Shown piece by piece: positions 1-6,068 of a stretch of DNA of 13,160 nucleotides. Numbering within the stretch: the stretch's first letter is position 1; every line of letters starts with the position of its first letter. The notes under the pieces are model-generated. The model saw only the letters and a list, made by a program, of their open reading frames with translations, was not told the origin of the DNA and did no database searches. Position numbers and translations under genes: made by a program. This stretch comes from Actinomycetota bacterium (GTDB taxonomy: Bacteria; Actinomycetota; Thermoleophilia; UBA2241), in NCBI GenBank assembly GCA_003132645.1, contig PKYM01000168.1:8143-21302 (forward strand). Reading direction: 5' to 3'.

Positions 1-1
1 G

Positions 2-1153
2 ATGTACTCGTTTCCCGACCGCGGCGGGCGCGAGCTGACGCTGCGCCCCGAAGGCACCGCGCCCGTCTGTCGCGCCTACGTCGAGCACGGCATGTTCAAG
101 CTGACGAAGCCCGTGAAGCTGTGGTACTACGCTCCGATGTTCCGCTACGAACGGCCGCAGGCCGGGCGCTACCGCGAGCACTACCAGTTCGGCGCTGAGG
201 CGCTGGGCTCAGACGACCCGCTGGTCGACGCCGAAGTGATCGCCATGCTGGGTCAGATCTACGACGAGCTCGAGATCGGCGATCTCACCCTGGCCGTGAA
301 CAGCATGGGCGACGCCGAGTGCCGCCCGGCCTACACGGAGCTGCTGCGCGACTTTCTCGCGGTTCACGCCGACGAGCTCTGCGGCGAGTGTCGCGAGCGC
401 ACGGTGCTCAACCCGCTGCGCACCTTCGACTGCAAGGTCGAGAGCTGCCGCGCGGTGCTCGCCGGGGCACCGCACCTGGTCGACCATCTCTGCGACCCCT
501 GCCGGCGACACTTCGACACCGTGTTGGAGCTGCTGCGCAAGGTCGGCCTCGACCCCGTCCTCGACTTCAGGCTGGTGCGCGGCCTCGACTACTACACGCG
601 CACGACGTTCGAATACCAGTCCAACTCGCTCGGTTTTGCGCAGAGCACGATCGGTGGCGGCGGGCGCTACGACGGACTCGTCGAGCTGATCGGCGGACCG
701 CCCACGCCGGGCTTCGGGTTCGGCAGCGGGCTCGAGCGCGTCACGCTCGTATCGGGCCTCGAAGAGCAAGAGGACGAGGGCCCGCTGGCCTACGTCGTGA
801 CGTTCACCGAAGAGGCTCGTGCCGACGCCTTCGCGCTCACTCAGCACCTGCGTCGCGAGCTGCTGATCGACGCTGAATGCGATCTCGTGGCGCGCAGCGC
901 CAAGGCCCAACTCAAGCAGGCCGGCCGCAGCGGCGCCGAGCTCGCCGTGCTCGTCGGTCTCGACGACGTGGCCGCGGGCGAGGTGCGCGTGCGCGACCTC
1001 GATAACGGTGACGAAGAGGATGTGGCCGTAGACGAGCTCGGCGACTGGTTCGACGACTGGCTGGATGACGACGGCCTCGACGGCCACGGTCACCACCACG
1101 GCAATGGCAACGGCAATCCCCTGGGCGGCAACGGCGGGGGAGAGGCGTCGTGA
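2..1153 (+). CDS. hisS: Histidyl-tRNA synthetase, 3' part (5' end outside window)
   Basis: Class II synthetase that charges tRNA-His with histidine in the cytoplasm. The visible 383 residues begin inside the catalytic core (MYSFPDRGGR, just before motif 2), so the ATG at base 2 is internal and the true start lies upstream. Motif 2 (RPEGTAPVCRAY, FRYERPQAGRYREHYQFGAE) spans about residues 15-66. The HisRS-specific LVRGLDYYTRTTFEY follows at 191-205 and motif 3 (GGGGRYDG...GFGFGSGLER) at 218-246. The anticodon-binding domain is about 263-340. Six cysteines (127, 130, 144, 149, 164, 167), including two CxxC pairs, lie in the insertion and could bind a metal. The protein ends in an acidic, then His/Gly/Asn-rich tail (about 346-383, with HGHHHG) beyond the usual domain end. 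Its TGA overlaps the aspS ATG by one base, so translation is probably coupled. Confidence 0.97.
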   Translation: MYSFPDRGGRELTLRPEGTAPVCRAYVEHGMFKLTKPVKLWYYAPMFRYERPQAGRYREHYQFGAEALGSDDPLVDAEVIAMLGQIYDELEIGDLTLAVNSMGDAECRPAYTELLRDFLAVHADELCGECRERTVLNPLRTFDCKVESCRAVLAGAPHLVDHLCDPCRRHFDTVLELLRKVGLDPVLDFRLVRGLDYYTRTTFEYQSNSLGFAQSTIGGGGRYDGLVELIGGPPTPGFGFGSGLERVTLVSGLEEQEDEGPLAYVVTFTEEARADAFALTQHLRRELLIDAECDLVARSAKAQLKQAGRSGAELAVLVGLDDVAAGEVRVRDLDNGDEEDVAVDELGDWFDDWLDDDGLDGHGHHHGNGNGNPLGGNGGGEAS

Positions 1154-2913
1154 TGCGCAGCGCCCTGCCCGGCGAGCTGCGCGCCGCCAACGTAGGCCGC
1201 GAGGTGCGCCTCACAGGCTGGGTCGCCCGCCGGCGCGACCACGGTAATCTCATCTTCGTCGACCTGCGCGACCGCTCAGGCGTCGTGCAGCTCGTCTTCG
1301 ACCCGGGCGTCGCGCCCGAGGCGCATCACTTCGCCCAGGCGCTGCGTCCCGAGTACGTCGTGCGCGCCACCGGAGCGGTGGTCGCGCGCGCCGCCGAGAC
1401 GGTCAACCCCGGTCTGCCGACCGGCGAGATCGAGGTGCGGGTCAGCCGGGCCGAACTGCTCGCCGCCGCGCGCACGCCGCCGTTCGAGATCGAGTCGGGC
1501 GAAGGCCACGAGGTCGACGAGACGTTGCGCCTCAAGTACCGCTACCTCGACATCCGGCGGGCACCCATGGTGGCGCGCCTCGAGCTGCGTCACCGCGCCG
1601 CGACAGCGGCTCGCGACTACCTGAACGCCTGCCGCTTCCTCGAGATCGAGACGCCGATGCTCACGCGCTCCTCGCCCGAGGGGGCCCGTGACTTCCTCGT
1701 CCCCTCGCGCCTGCAGCCGCACAGCTTCTACGCGCTGCCGCAGTCGCCCCAGATGTTCAAGCAGATCCTCATGGTGGGCGGGGTCGACCGCTACTACCAG
1801 CTCGCGCGCTGCTTTCGCGACGAAGACCTGCGCGCCGACCGCCAGCCCGAGCACACCCAGATCGACATCGAGATGTCGTTCATGTCGGCGGCCGAGATCC
1901 GCGGCCTGCTCGAAGGTCTCATGGCGGCGATCTTCGAGGGCGTGGGGGAGGGGCCTCTCGAGACGCCGCTGCCCACGCTCACCTACGACGAGGCGATGCT
2001 GCGCTACGGCTCCGACAAGCCCGACCTGCGCTACGGGTTCGAGATCGTCGAACTGTCCGGCTTGTTCGCTGAGAGCGGCTTTCAGGTGTTCCGTGGCGCG
2101 CTCGAAGCCGGCGGCGTGGTGCGCGCGATCAGGGCGCCTGGCGGCGCCCGCCTGTCGCGCGCCCAGATCGACGGCTTGACCGAGCACGCCAAGGCCCACG
2201 GCGCCAAGGGCATGGCCTACGTCTACGTCGAAGAGGGCCGGGCTCTGCGCGGCCCGATCGTCAAGTTCCTCTCGGCCGCCGATCAGGTCGCCCTTGTCGC
2301 GCGCACGAGCGCCGAGCCCGGCGACCTGCTCGTGTTCGCCGCCGATCAGGCGCTCGCCGCGGCCGGCGTTCTGGGCGCCCTGCGCGGGGCCCTCGTCGGC
2401 CTGCTCGCCCCCGAGCCGTCGCGACGCTGGTCGCTGCTGTGGGTGGTCGAGTTCCCGCTATTCGAGATCGACGCCGAGAGCGGCGCGCTGACCTACGGTC
2501 ACAATCCTTTCAGCCTGCCGACCGACGACACCCTCGCCTATCTCGAAGCCGAACCGCTGCGGGTCAGGGGCGCCCAGTACGACCTCGTCCTGAACGGCGT
2601 CGAACTCGGCTCGGGCTCCCTGCGGATCCCCGATGCCGGCCTGCAGCGCGCGATCCTGCGCACGCTGGGCATGAGCGAGGCGCGCATCGACGAGTCGTTC
2701 GGCTGGTTTCTCGAGGCGCTCGAGTACGGCGCTCCGCCTCATGGTGGCATCGGTCTCGGATTCGACCGCATCGTCATGCTGTTGGCAGGCGAATCGTCCA
2801 TCCGCGAGGTCATCGCCTTTCCCAAGACCGCCTCCGGGTCTGACCCCATGACCGGAGCGCCCGCGCCGGTCGACGCCCGCCAGCTGCACGACTTACGCGT
2901 GCGGCCCATCTGA
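1153..2913 (+). CDS. aspS: Aspartyl-tRNA synthetase, bacterial type
   Basis: Charges tRNA-Asp, and possibly tRNA-Asn, with aspartate. The 586 residues are the normal bacterial length. An N-terminal OB-fold anticodon domain (GWVARRRDHGNLIF, about 22-35) is followed by the class II core with motif 2 (QLARCFRDEDLRADRQPEHTQ). The bacterial GAD insertion comes next (about 290-420), then motif 3 (GIGLGFDRIVMLLAGESSIREVIAFPK), and the usual C-terminus ends HDLRVRPI. The ATG at 1153 overlaps the hisS stop (TGATG). A GTG codon lies immediately in front, but the ATG fits the family start. His30 in RRRDHG is the residue reported in non-discriminating AspRS, whereas E. coli has Leu there. That would imply Asp-tRNA-Asn formation and a GatCAB amidotransferase elsewhere in the genome. 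The identity is certain; the tRNA specificity is inferred. Confidence 0.98.
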   Translation: MRSALPGELRAANVGREVRLTGWVARRRDHGNLIFVDLRDRSGVVQLVFDPGVAPEAHHFAQALRPEYVVRATGAVVARAAETVNPGLPTGEIEVRVSRAELLAAARTPPFEIESGEGHEVDETLRLKYRYLDIRRAPMVARLELRHRAATAARDYLNACRFLEIETPMLTRSSPEGARDFLVPSRLQPHSFYALPQSPQMFKQILMVGGVDRYYQLARCFRDEDLRADRQPEHTQIDIEMSFMSAAEIRGLLEGLMAAIFEGVGEGPLETPLPTLTYDEAMLRYGSDKPDLRYGFEIVELSGLFAESGFQVFRGALEAGGVVRAIRAPGGARLSRAQIDGLTEHAKAHGAKGMAYVYVEEGRALRGPIVKFLSAADQVALVARTSAEPGDLLVFAADQALAAAGVLGALRGALVGLLAPEPSRRWSLLWVVEFPLFEIDAESGALTYGHNPFSLPTDDTLAYLEAEPLRVRGAQYDLVLNGVELGSGSLRIPDAGLQRAILRTLGMSEARIDESFGWFLEALEYGAPPHGGIGLGFDRIVMLLAGESSIREVIAFPKTASGSDPMTGAPAPVDARQLHDLRVRPI

Positions 2914-2957
2914 ATCTCACCTCAGTTACTCAAGCATTTCCGCGGTTTGCCGACTAT

Positions 2958-2986
2958 TTGTGGGACGAGTTATCGTCTGCTAGCAT
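2958..2986 (+). promoter_or_regulatory. Sigma-70-type promoter of the 6S RNA
   Basis: A -35-like TTGTGG (2958-2963) is separated by exactly 17 bp from a -10-like TAGCAT (2981-2986). TGC lies directly in front, giving an extended -10. Transcription would start near 2992-2994, exactly where the closing stem of the predicted 6S RNA begins. The agreement between promoter and RNA fold supports both. The downstream membrane-protein gene has no clear promoter of its own and may rely on read-through from this one. Confidence 0.65.
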
Positions 2987-2992
2987 GCCGAA

Positions 2993-3142
2993 TGCTCGAC
3001 CTTGTGCGTGATTCGCGGCGTTATTGAGCCAACACTCACGCGCCGGGAGCCCGACTCCGGTCGGTCCGTGGACCGCCGGGAGGGCACCCACCTGCACTAG
3101 CAGGTTCAATAGGAAAGCGAACACGGCAAGGTGGAGCCTTTT
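2993..3142 (+). ncRNA. ssrS: 6S RNA (regulator of RNA polymerase)
   Basis: 6S RNA mimics an open promoter and sequesters housekeeping RNA polymerase. The fold can be followed by eye. In the closing stem 2994-3005 pairs with 3126-3137 (GCTC/GAGC, ACCTTG/CAAGGT). It continues with CGTG 3007-3010/CACG 3122-3125 and TTCGC 3012-3016/GCGAA 3117-3121. TATTGA 3022-3027 pairs with TCAATA 3106-3111 next to a large central bubble. The 3' strand of the bubble holds the small hairpin CCTGC-ACTA-GCAGG (3091-3104) within CACCCACCTG...CAGGTTCAA, which resembles the conserved 6S hairpin. The apical arm closes with GCCC 3049-3052/GGGC 3082-3085 and CGGTC/GACCG around 3062-3075. The RNA ends in CCTTTT, a possible terminator tail. 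In Bacillus subtilis the 6S-1 gene also lies directly after aspS. About 145-150 nt is slightly short for the family. Both ends are estimates. Confidence 0.85.
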
Positions 3143-3157
3143 CCGATGGAGGCGAAG

Positions 3158-3694
3158 ATGAGTGGCCAGCCCACGTACCGGTCGTTTCTTGTTAAGGCGG
3201 CCCTGATCGTCGTTATGGGTGCCGCGATCATGGCGCTTCTTACGGGTGGCATAGTCCTTGCCACCAGCGCTCCGACGACCGTCTCTCCGACGACCGTCGC
3301 CGGTAACTACAACACCGCCGGCAGCTACGGCATCGTGGGCTACCCGACGCTCTCGGTCAACGCGCAGGCACGCAACGTGCCCGGATTCATCAAGAACCCG
3401 CTTGCCGAGAAGCGCGGCGTGATCCTGCTCGTCTACTGCGCCGGCACCACCGAAAACGACCAGATGCTCGGCTACTTCAACGCCATCAAGGCCAAGTACG
3501 CCGCCCAGGGCTCGTTCTTCTCGTTCGAGGCCCACAAGGCTTCAGAGCTCGGCGACGTGCTCGCCCAGCTCAAGATCAGCCAGCCGCCGGCACTCGCCGT
3601 CATCTCACCCGACGGCAGCGTCTACCAGGAGTACACCGGCTGGATCAGCCAGAAGGTCATGTCACAGGTGATCGCCAACGCCCTCGGCTCCTAA
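3158..3694 (+). CDS. Membrane-anchored thioredoxin-fold protein lacking CxxC
   Basis: A 178-residue protein of unknown function. A positively charged N-terminus precedes one hydrophobic segment (about 11-36), so it is probably a signal anchor with an extracytoplasmic domain. A Ser/Thr/Pro linker (APTTVSPTTV) follows. Residues about 86-175 look like a thioredoxin fold: a beta strand GVILLVYC, a helix, then QPPALAVISPDGSVYQEYTG, which matches the cis-Pro loop and terminal strands. Only one cysteine remains (Cys94, in YCAGTT where thioredoxins have WCxxC), so ordinary dithiol chemistry is unlikely. The ATG at 3158 has GGAGG five bases upstream. An in-frame GTG at 3131 lies inside the 6S closing stem and was rejected. 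It follows the 6S RNA by 15 bp and may be transcribed by read-through. Placement in the fold is moderately sure; the role is unknown. Confidence 0.85.
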   Translation: MSGQPTYRSFLVKAALIVVMGAAIMALLTGGIVLATSAPTTVSPTTVAGNYNTAGSYGIVGYPTLSVNAQARNVPGFIKNPLAEKRGVILLVYCAGTTENDQMLGYFNAIKAKYAAQGSFFSFEAHKASELGDVLAQLKISQPPALAVISPDGSVYQEYTGWISQKVMSQVIANALGS

Positions 3695-3735
3695 GGCGCC
3701 CGAGGGCCGCGACACCCAGTAGCATCAGTAGCATC

Positions 3736-3758
3736 GCGGGGCCGCGCGAGCGCCCCGC
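3736..3758 (+). terminator. GC-rich hairpin downstream of the membrane-protein gene
   Basis: GCGGGGC (3736-3742) pairs perfectly with GCCCCGC (3752-3758) around a 9-nt loop, 42 bp after the stop codon. There is no T-run behind it, so it is not a classical intrinsic terminator. It could be a U-less terminator or simply an RNA-stabilising hairpin. Confidence 0.35.
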
Positions 3759-3879
3759 AGGACTCTAGCCGCGACGTCGCGATCGCGAGCGGCGCACCCG
3801 CCGGCCTGCCTTTCGCCTCTCACTGCGCTCCGACGCTGGGCGACACACGGCCCTCCCGCAGCGCGCCATGCGGCCGTTC

Positions 3880-3956
3880 ACGGCGCGCGCCTCACGGGCA
3901 ACCCACGGCGCCCCTCACGGCAGCCCACGGCGCTCCTCACGGCTCCTCACGGCTCC
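3880..3956 (+). repeat. Degenerate tandem repeat of CACGGC-type units
   Basis: The two clearest units are 3901-3921 and 3922-3943, each reading roughly CCCACGGCGCyCCTCACGGC (21 and 22 bp). A looser copy lies upstream (about 3880-3899) and a shortened TCCTCACGGC follows at 3944-3953. The core CTCACGGC/CCACGGCG recurs every 9-12 bp. Unit lengths and sequences vary too much for a CRISPR, and no leader or cas gene is present. The block probably arose by replication slippage. Function unknown. Confidence 0.6.
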
Positions 3957-4008
3957 CCATGCCCCCGCGGCGGAGCGAACGCCGACGGTCTTTCTGCCAG
4001 CATCCTGT

Positions 4009-4038
4009 TTGACGAATGTGACTGCCGTGGTACATAAT
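4009..4038 (+). promoter_or_regulatory. Promoter of the rrf2-iscS-iscU-mnmA operon
   Basis: A near-consensus -35 TTGACG (4009-4014) is followed after 16-18 bp by an A/T-rich -10 within TACATAAT (4031-4038), preceded by TGG as an extended -10. It is one of the few A/T-rich spots in this GC-rich region and lies about 50 bp before the regulator start. The transcription start would fall near 4043-4046, inside the possible regulator site next to it. Confidence 0.7.
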
Positions 4039-4060
4039 CCCGACTGTTTCTGTTGTGTAT
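4036..4060 (+). promoter_or_regulatory. Possible IscR type-1-like operator
   Basis: The 25 bp starting at 4036 resemble the E. coli IscR type-1 (cluster-bound form) consensus as I remember it, at about 19 of 25 positions. The left arm CCGACT (4040-4045), the central GTTTC (4046-4050) and the right end GTGTAT (4055-4060) fit. The right AGTC core reads TGTT and so is poor. The site covers the predicted transcription start, just upstream of an Rrf2 gene with IscR-like cysteines, which fits autorepression. The dyad is imperfect, so this remains tentative. Confidence 0.35.
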
Positions 4061-4088
4061 CGAACCAACGACGTCACGGAGGCATGGG

Positions 4089-4502
4089 GTGCGGATCTCG
4101 TCCCGCTGCGAATACGGCCTGCGCGCCATGATCTATCTGGCGCGCACTGCCGGCGACGATCCCACCCCCCTGACCGAGATCGCGCGTCGCGAAGACATGC
4201 CGACCGCTTTTCTCGAGCGTATCCTCGCCCGCCTGCGCGAGGGCGGGCTCGTCGCCAGCACGCGGGGCGCGAGCGGCGGCTACCGGCTCTCGCGGCCGGC
4301 CGGCGCCATTTCGGTGGCCGACATCGTCACCGCTATCGAAGGCCCCCTGTCGCTCGTCGGCTGCCTGCCCGACGAAGGTGGCTGCGCCAGGGCCGGCAGC
4401 TGCGCGTCGCAGGCCGTCTGGCGGCGCCTCGACGACGCCATCAGCAGAGCGCTCAGCGACATCAGTCTCGATGAACTCTCCGTGGAGGCGATCACGACAT
4501 GA
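4089..4502 (+). CDS. Rrf2-family Fe-S regulator (IscR-like)
   Basis: A 137-residue winged-helix repressor that probably senses Fe-S status and controls its own operon. The Rrf2 start SSRCEYGLRAMIYLA leads into the helix-turn-helix (PLTEIARREDMPTAFLERILARLREGGLV) and wing (STRGASGGYRLSR), about residues 27-69. Cys92, Cys99 and Cys105 (GCLPDEGGCARAGSC) match the three cluster-binding cysteines of IscR (Cys92, 98 and 104 in E. coli). The fourth ligand, His107 in E. coli, is Gln108 here. B. subtilis CymR holds this syntenic position but, to my knowledge, lacks these cysteines. The GTG at 4089 has GGAGG six bases upstream. An in-frame GTG at 4053 would overlap the predicted promoter start region and adds non-family residues. 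The stop overlaps the desulfurase start by four bases (ATGA). Confidence 0.92.
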   Translation: MRISSRCEYGLRAMIYLARTAGDDPTPLTEIARREDMPTAFLERILARLREGGLVASTRGASGGYRLSRPAGAISVADIVTAIEGPLSLVGCLPDEGGCARAGSCASQAVWRRLDDAISRALSDISLDELSVEAITT

Positions 4503-5656
4503 GAACCGTCTACTTCGATCACGCGGCGACCACTGCGGTCGACCCGCGCGTCTTCGCCGAGATGGAGCCGTATTTCGTCGAGCGCTACGGCAACCCGTCA
4601 GAGATCCATCGGCTCGGCCGCGAGGCTCGCGAGGCCGTCGACAAGGCCCGCGCCCAGGTGGCCGCGGCGCTCGGCGCGGCCGACAAGGAGATCGTCTTCA
4701 CCAGTGGCGGCACCGAGGCCGACAACATGGCCCTGAGCGGCTTCCTCTCGCGCCTCGAGCCGGGCCACCTGATCGTGAGCGCCATCGAGCACCCGGCCGT
4801 CATGGAGACCGCGCGCTACCTCATGCGTCAGAACTGGGAGGTGACCTTCGCGGCCGTCGACAGCAACGGGGTCGTTGACATCGACGCCTACGCGGCCGCG
4901 TTCCGTGACGACACGCGCCTTGTGTCGATCATGTTCGCCAACAACGTGGTCGGTACCATCGAGCCCATCCGGGAGCTCGCCCGTATCGCCCACGAGCACG
5001 GCGCGGCGTTCCATACCGACGCCGTCCAGGCGGTCGGCGCGGTACCCATCGACGTCGCCGATCTGGGTGTCGATCTGCTCTCGCTGTCGGGCCACAAGCT
5101 CTACGGGCCCAAGGGCATCGGCGCCCTGTACATCAAGCGCGGCACTCGGGTGGCGCCCATCCTGCACGGAGGTGGCCACGAACGGCGGCTGCGCTCGGGC
5201 ACCGAGAACGTGCCCGGCATGGTCGGTCTCGGCGCCGCGCTCGAGCTGGCCGTGGCCGAGCTGCCCAGCCAGCGTCCGCGGCTCGAAGCGCTGCGCGACC
5301 GTCTGGCCCAGGGTTTTCGCTCGTCGATCGAAGACACCGTCTACCTGGGCCATCCCACGGAGCGTCTGCCGGGCAACGTCTGCATATCGGTGCGCTTCAT
5401 CGAAGGTGAGTCGATGGTCCTTCAGCTCGACGGCAAGGGTATCGCGGTGGCGAGCGGCTCGGCCTGCGCGTCGGGCTCGCTGGAGCCGTCGCACGTCATC
5501 CTCGGCATGGGCTACGCCGCCGAGGAGGCGCACGGCAGCGTTCGTCTTACGCTCGGCCACGAGAACACCGACGCCGACGTCGACTACTTTCTCGAGGTGT
5601 TTCCGCCCATCGTCGCGCGGCTGCGCGAGATGAGTCCGCTCTACGTGAAGAGGTAG
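4499..5656 (+). CDS. iscS: Cysteine desulfurase (IscS/NifS family)
   Basis: PLP enzyme that takes sulfur from cysteine as a persulfide and passes it to IscU and to tRNA thiolation. The 385-residue protein starts with MRTVYFDHAATT, typical of the family. The PLP lysine is Lys200 (SLSGHKLYGPKG), and TSGGTEADN (68-76) contacts the cofactor phosphate. The catalytic cysteine is Cys323 in the loop SGSACASGS, the pattern of class I (IscS/NifS) enzymes. It ends YVKR and lacks the longer C-terminal tail of E. coli IscS, so it looks closer to NifS or B. subtilis YrvO. It overlaps the regulator gene by four bases, with GGAGG ten bases upstream of the ATG. IscU follows after four bases and MnmA after that. 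This suggests one enzyme supplies both Fe-S assembly and tRNA 2-thiouridine. Confidence 0.97.
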   Translation: MRTVYFDHAATTAVDPRVFAEMEPYFVERYGNPSEIHRLGREAREAVDKARAQVAAALGAADKEIVFTSGGTEADNMALSGFLSRLEPGHLIVSAIEHPAVMETARYLMRQNWEVTFAAVDSNGVVDIDAYAAAFRDDTRLVSIMFANNVVGTIEPIRELARIAHEHGAAFHTDAVQAVGAVPIDVADLGVDLLSLSGHKLYGPKGIGALYIKRGTRVAPILHGGGHERRLRSGTENVPGMVGLGAALELAVAELPSQRPRLEALRDRLAQGFRSSIEDTVYLGHPTERLPGNVCISVRFIEGESMVLQLDGKGIAVASGSACASGSLEPSHVILGMGYAAEEAHGSVRLTLGHENTDADVDYFLEVFPPIVARLREMSPLYVKR

Positions 5657-5660
5657 GCTT

Positions 5661-6068
5661 ATGTACACCGATCTCGTGATGGACCACTTCTCGAACCCTC
5701 GCAACGTGGGCGAGGTCGACGATCCCGACGGCGCCGGCCAGATCGGCAATCCGGTCTGCGGCGACGTCATGCGCATGACGATCAAAGTCGACGACGACCG
5801 CATCACGGACGTCAAGTTCAAGACGTTCGGCTGCGGCGCGGCGGTGGCGACCTCGAGCATGGTGACCGAGATGGTGATGGGCAAGACGCTCGACGAGGCC
5901 GCTGAGATCTCCAACCGGGCCGTCGCCGAGGCGCTCGGCGGGCTGCCCGCCCAGAAGATGCACTGTTCGAACCTCGCCGCCGACGCGCTTCACCTCGCCA
6001 TCGAGGACTACCTCACCAAGGCGGGCCGCGCCGGAGACGTCGCGAAGGTGCTCGGAAAAAAAGCGTAA
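5661..6068 (+). CDS. iscU: Fe-S cluster scaffold protein (IscU / NifU N-terminal type)
   Basis: Scaffold on which Fe-S clusters are built from desulfurase sulfur. The 135 residues form a complete IscU domain: MDHFSNPRNVG at the start, Cys33 with Asp35 (GNPVCGD), Cys58 (FGCGAA) and His101-Cys102 (KMHCSN), the canonical ligand set. It is a stand-alone IscU; the NifU ferredoxin and C-terminal domains are absent. AAGAGG lies seven bases upstream of the ATG, and the gene follows iscS by four bases. No hscA, hscB, fdx or iscA lies beside it, so the operon is a minimal one. The end is unusual. The last codons run over seven consecutive A (6056-6062), and the TAA stop overlaps the mnmA ATG by one base. 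Confidence 0.97.
   Translation: MYTDLVMDHFSNPRNVGEVDDPDGAGQIGNPVCGDVMRMTIKVDDDRITDVKFKTFGCGAAVATSSMVTEMVMGKTLDEAAEISNRAVAEALGGLPAQKMHCSNLAADALHLAIEDYLTKAGRAGDVAKVLGKKA
6056..6062 (+). other. Seven-A slippery run at the iscU/mnmA junction
   Basis: In the iscU frame this reads GGA-AAA-AAA-GCG-TAA, a perfect A-AAA-AAA heptamer two codons before the stop. A -1 shift after the second AAA would read Ser-Val and then enter the mnmA frame at its own ATG, giving ...LGKKSVMVGLSGGVDS. The shifted residues supply the first beta strand that the ATG-started MnmA largely lacks. A run of seven A is rare in this GC-rich context. Whether slippage occurs cannot be decided from sequence alone. Confidence 0.4.

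Larger units (their letters stand above)
3695..4088 (+). other. Non-coding spacer between membrane protein and Fe-S operon
   Basis: No credible gene is seen on either strand. The spacer begins with a direct repeat AGTAGCATC twice (3718-3735) and a GC hairpin (3736-3758). Two overlapping perfect 12-bp palindromes follow: CGCGACGTCGCG (3770-3781) and TCGCGATCGCGA (3777-3788). After these come a degenerate CACGGC repeat block (about 3880-3956) and, at the right end, the promoter and possible operator of the downstream operon. The short ORFs here have arginine/proline-rich compositions typical of chance reading in GC-rich DNA. Confidence 0.6.

Noticed and set aside
3131..3157. Upstream GTG start for the thioredoxin-like protein
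   Set aside because: It falls within the 3' strand of the 6S closing stem and has no ribosome-binding site, whereas ATG 3158 has GGAGG at five bases.
2954..3535. Minus-strand open frame of 193 codons across the 6S RNA and the thioredoxin-like gene
   Set aside because: It lies opposite a structured RNA and a gene with a good Shine-Dalgarno and membrane anchor, and has no recognisable product.
3880..3956. CRISPR-like array
   Set aside because: Units are contiguous and degenerate, with no unique spacers of constant length and no cas genes.
3868..4131. Small plus-strand ORF in the spacer before the Rrf2 gene
   Set aside because: It covers the repeat block, promoter and regulator start, and its composition is random and Pro/Arg/Ala-rich.
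4598..5914. Minus-strand open frame of 438 codons across iscS and iscU
   Set aside because: It spans two clearly real genes on the opposite strand and shows no family motif or ribosome-binding site.
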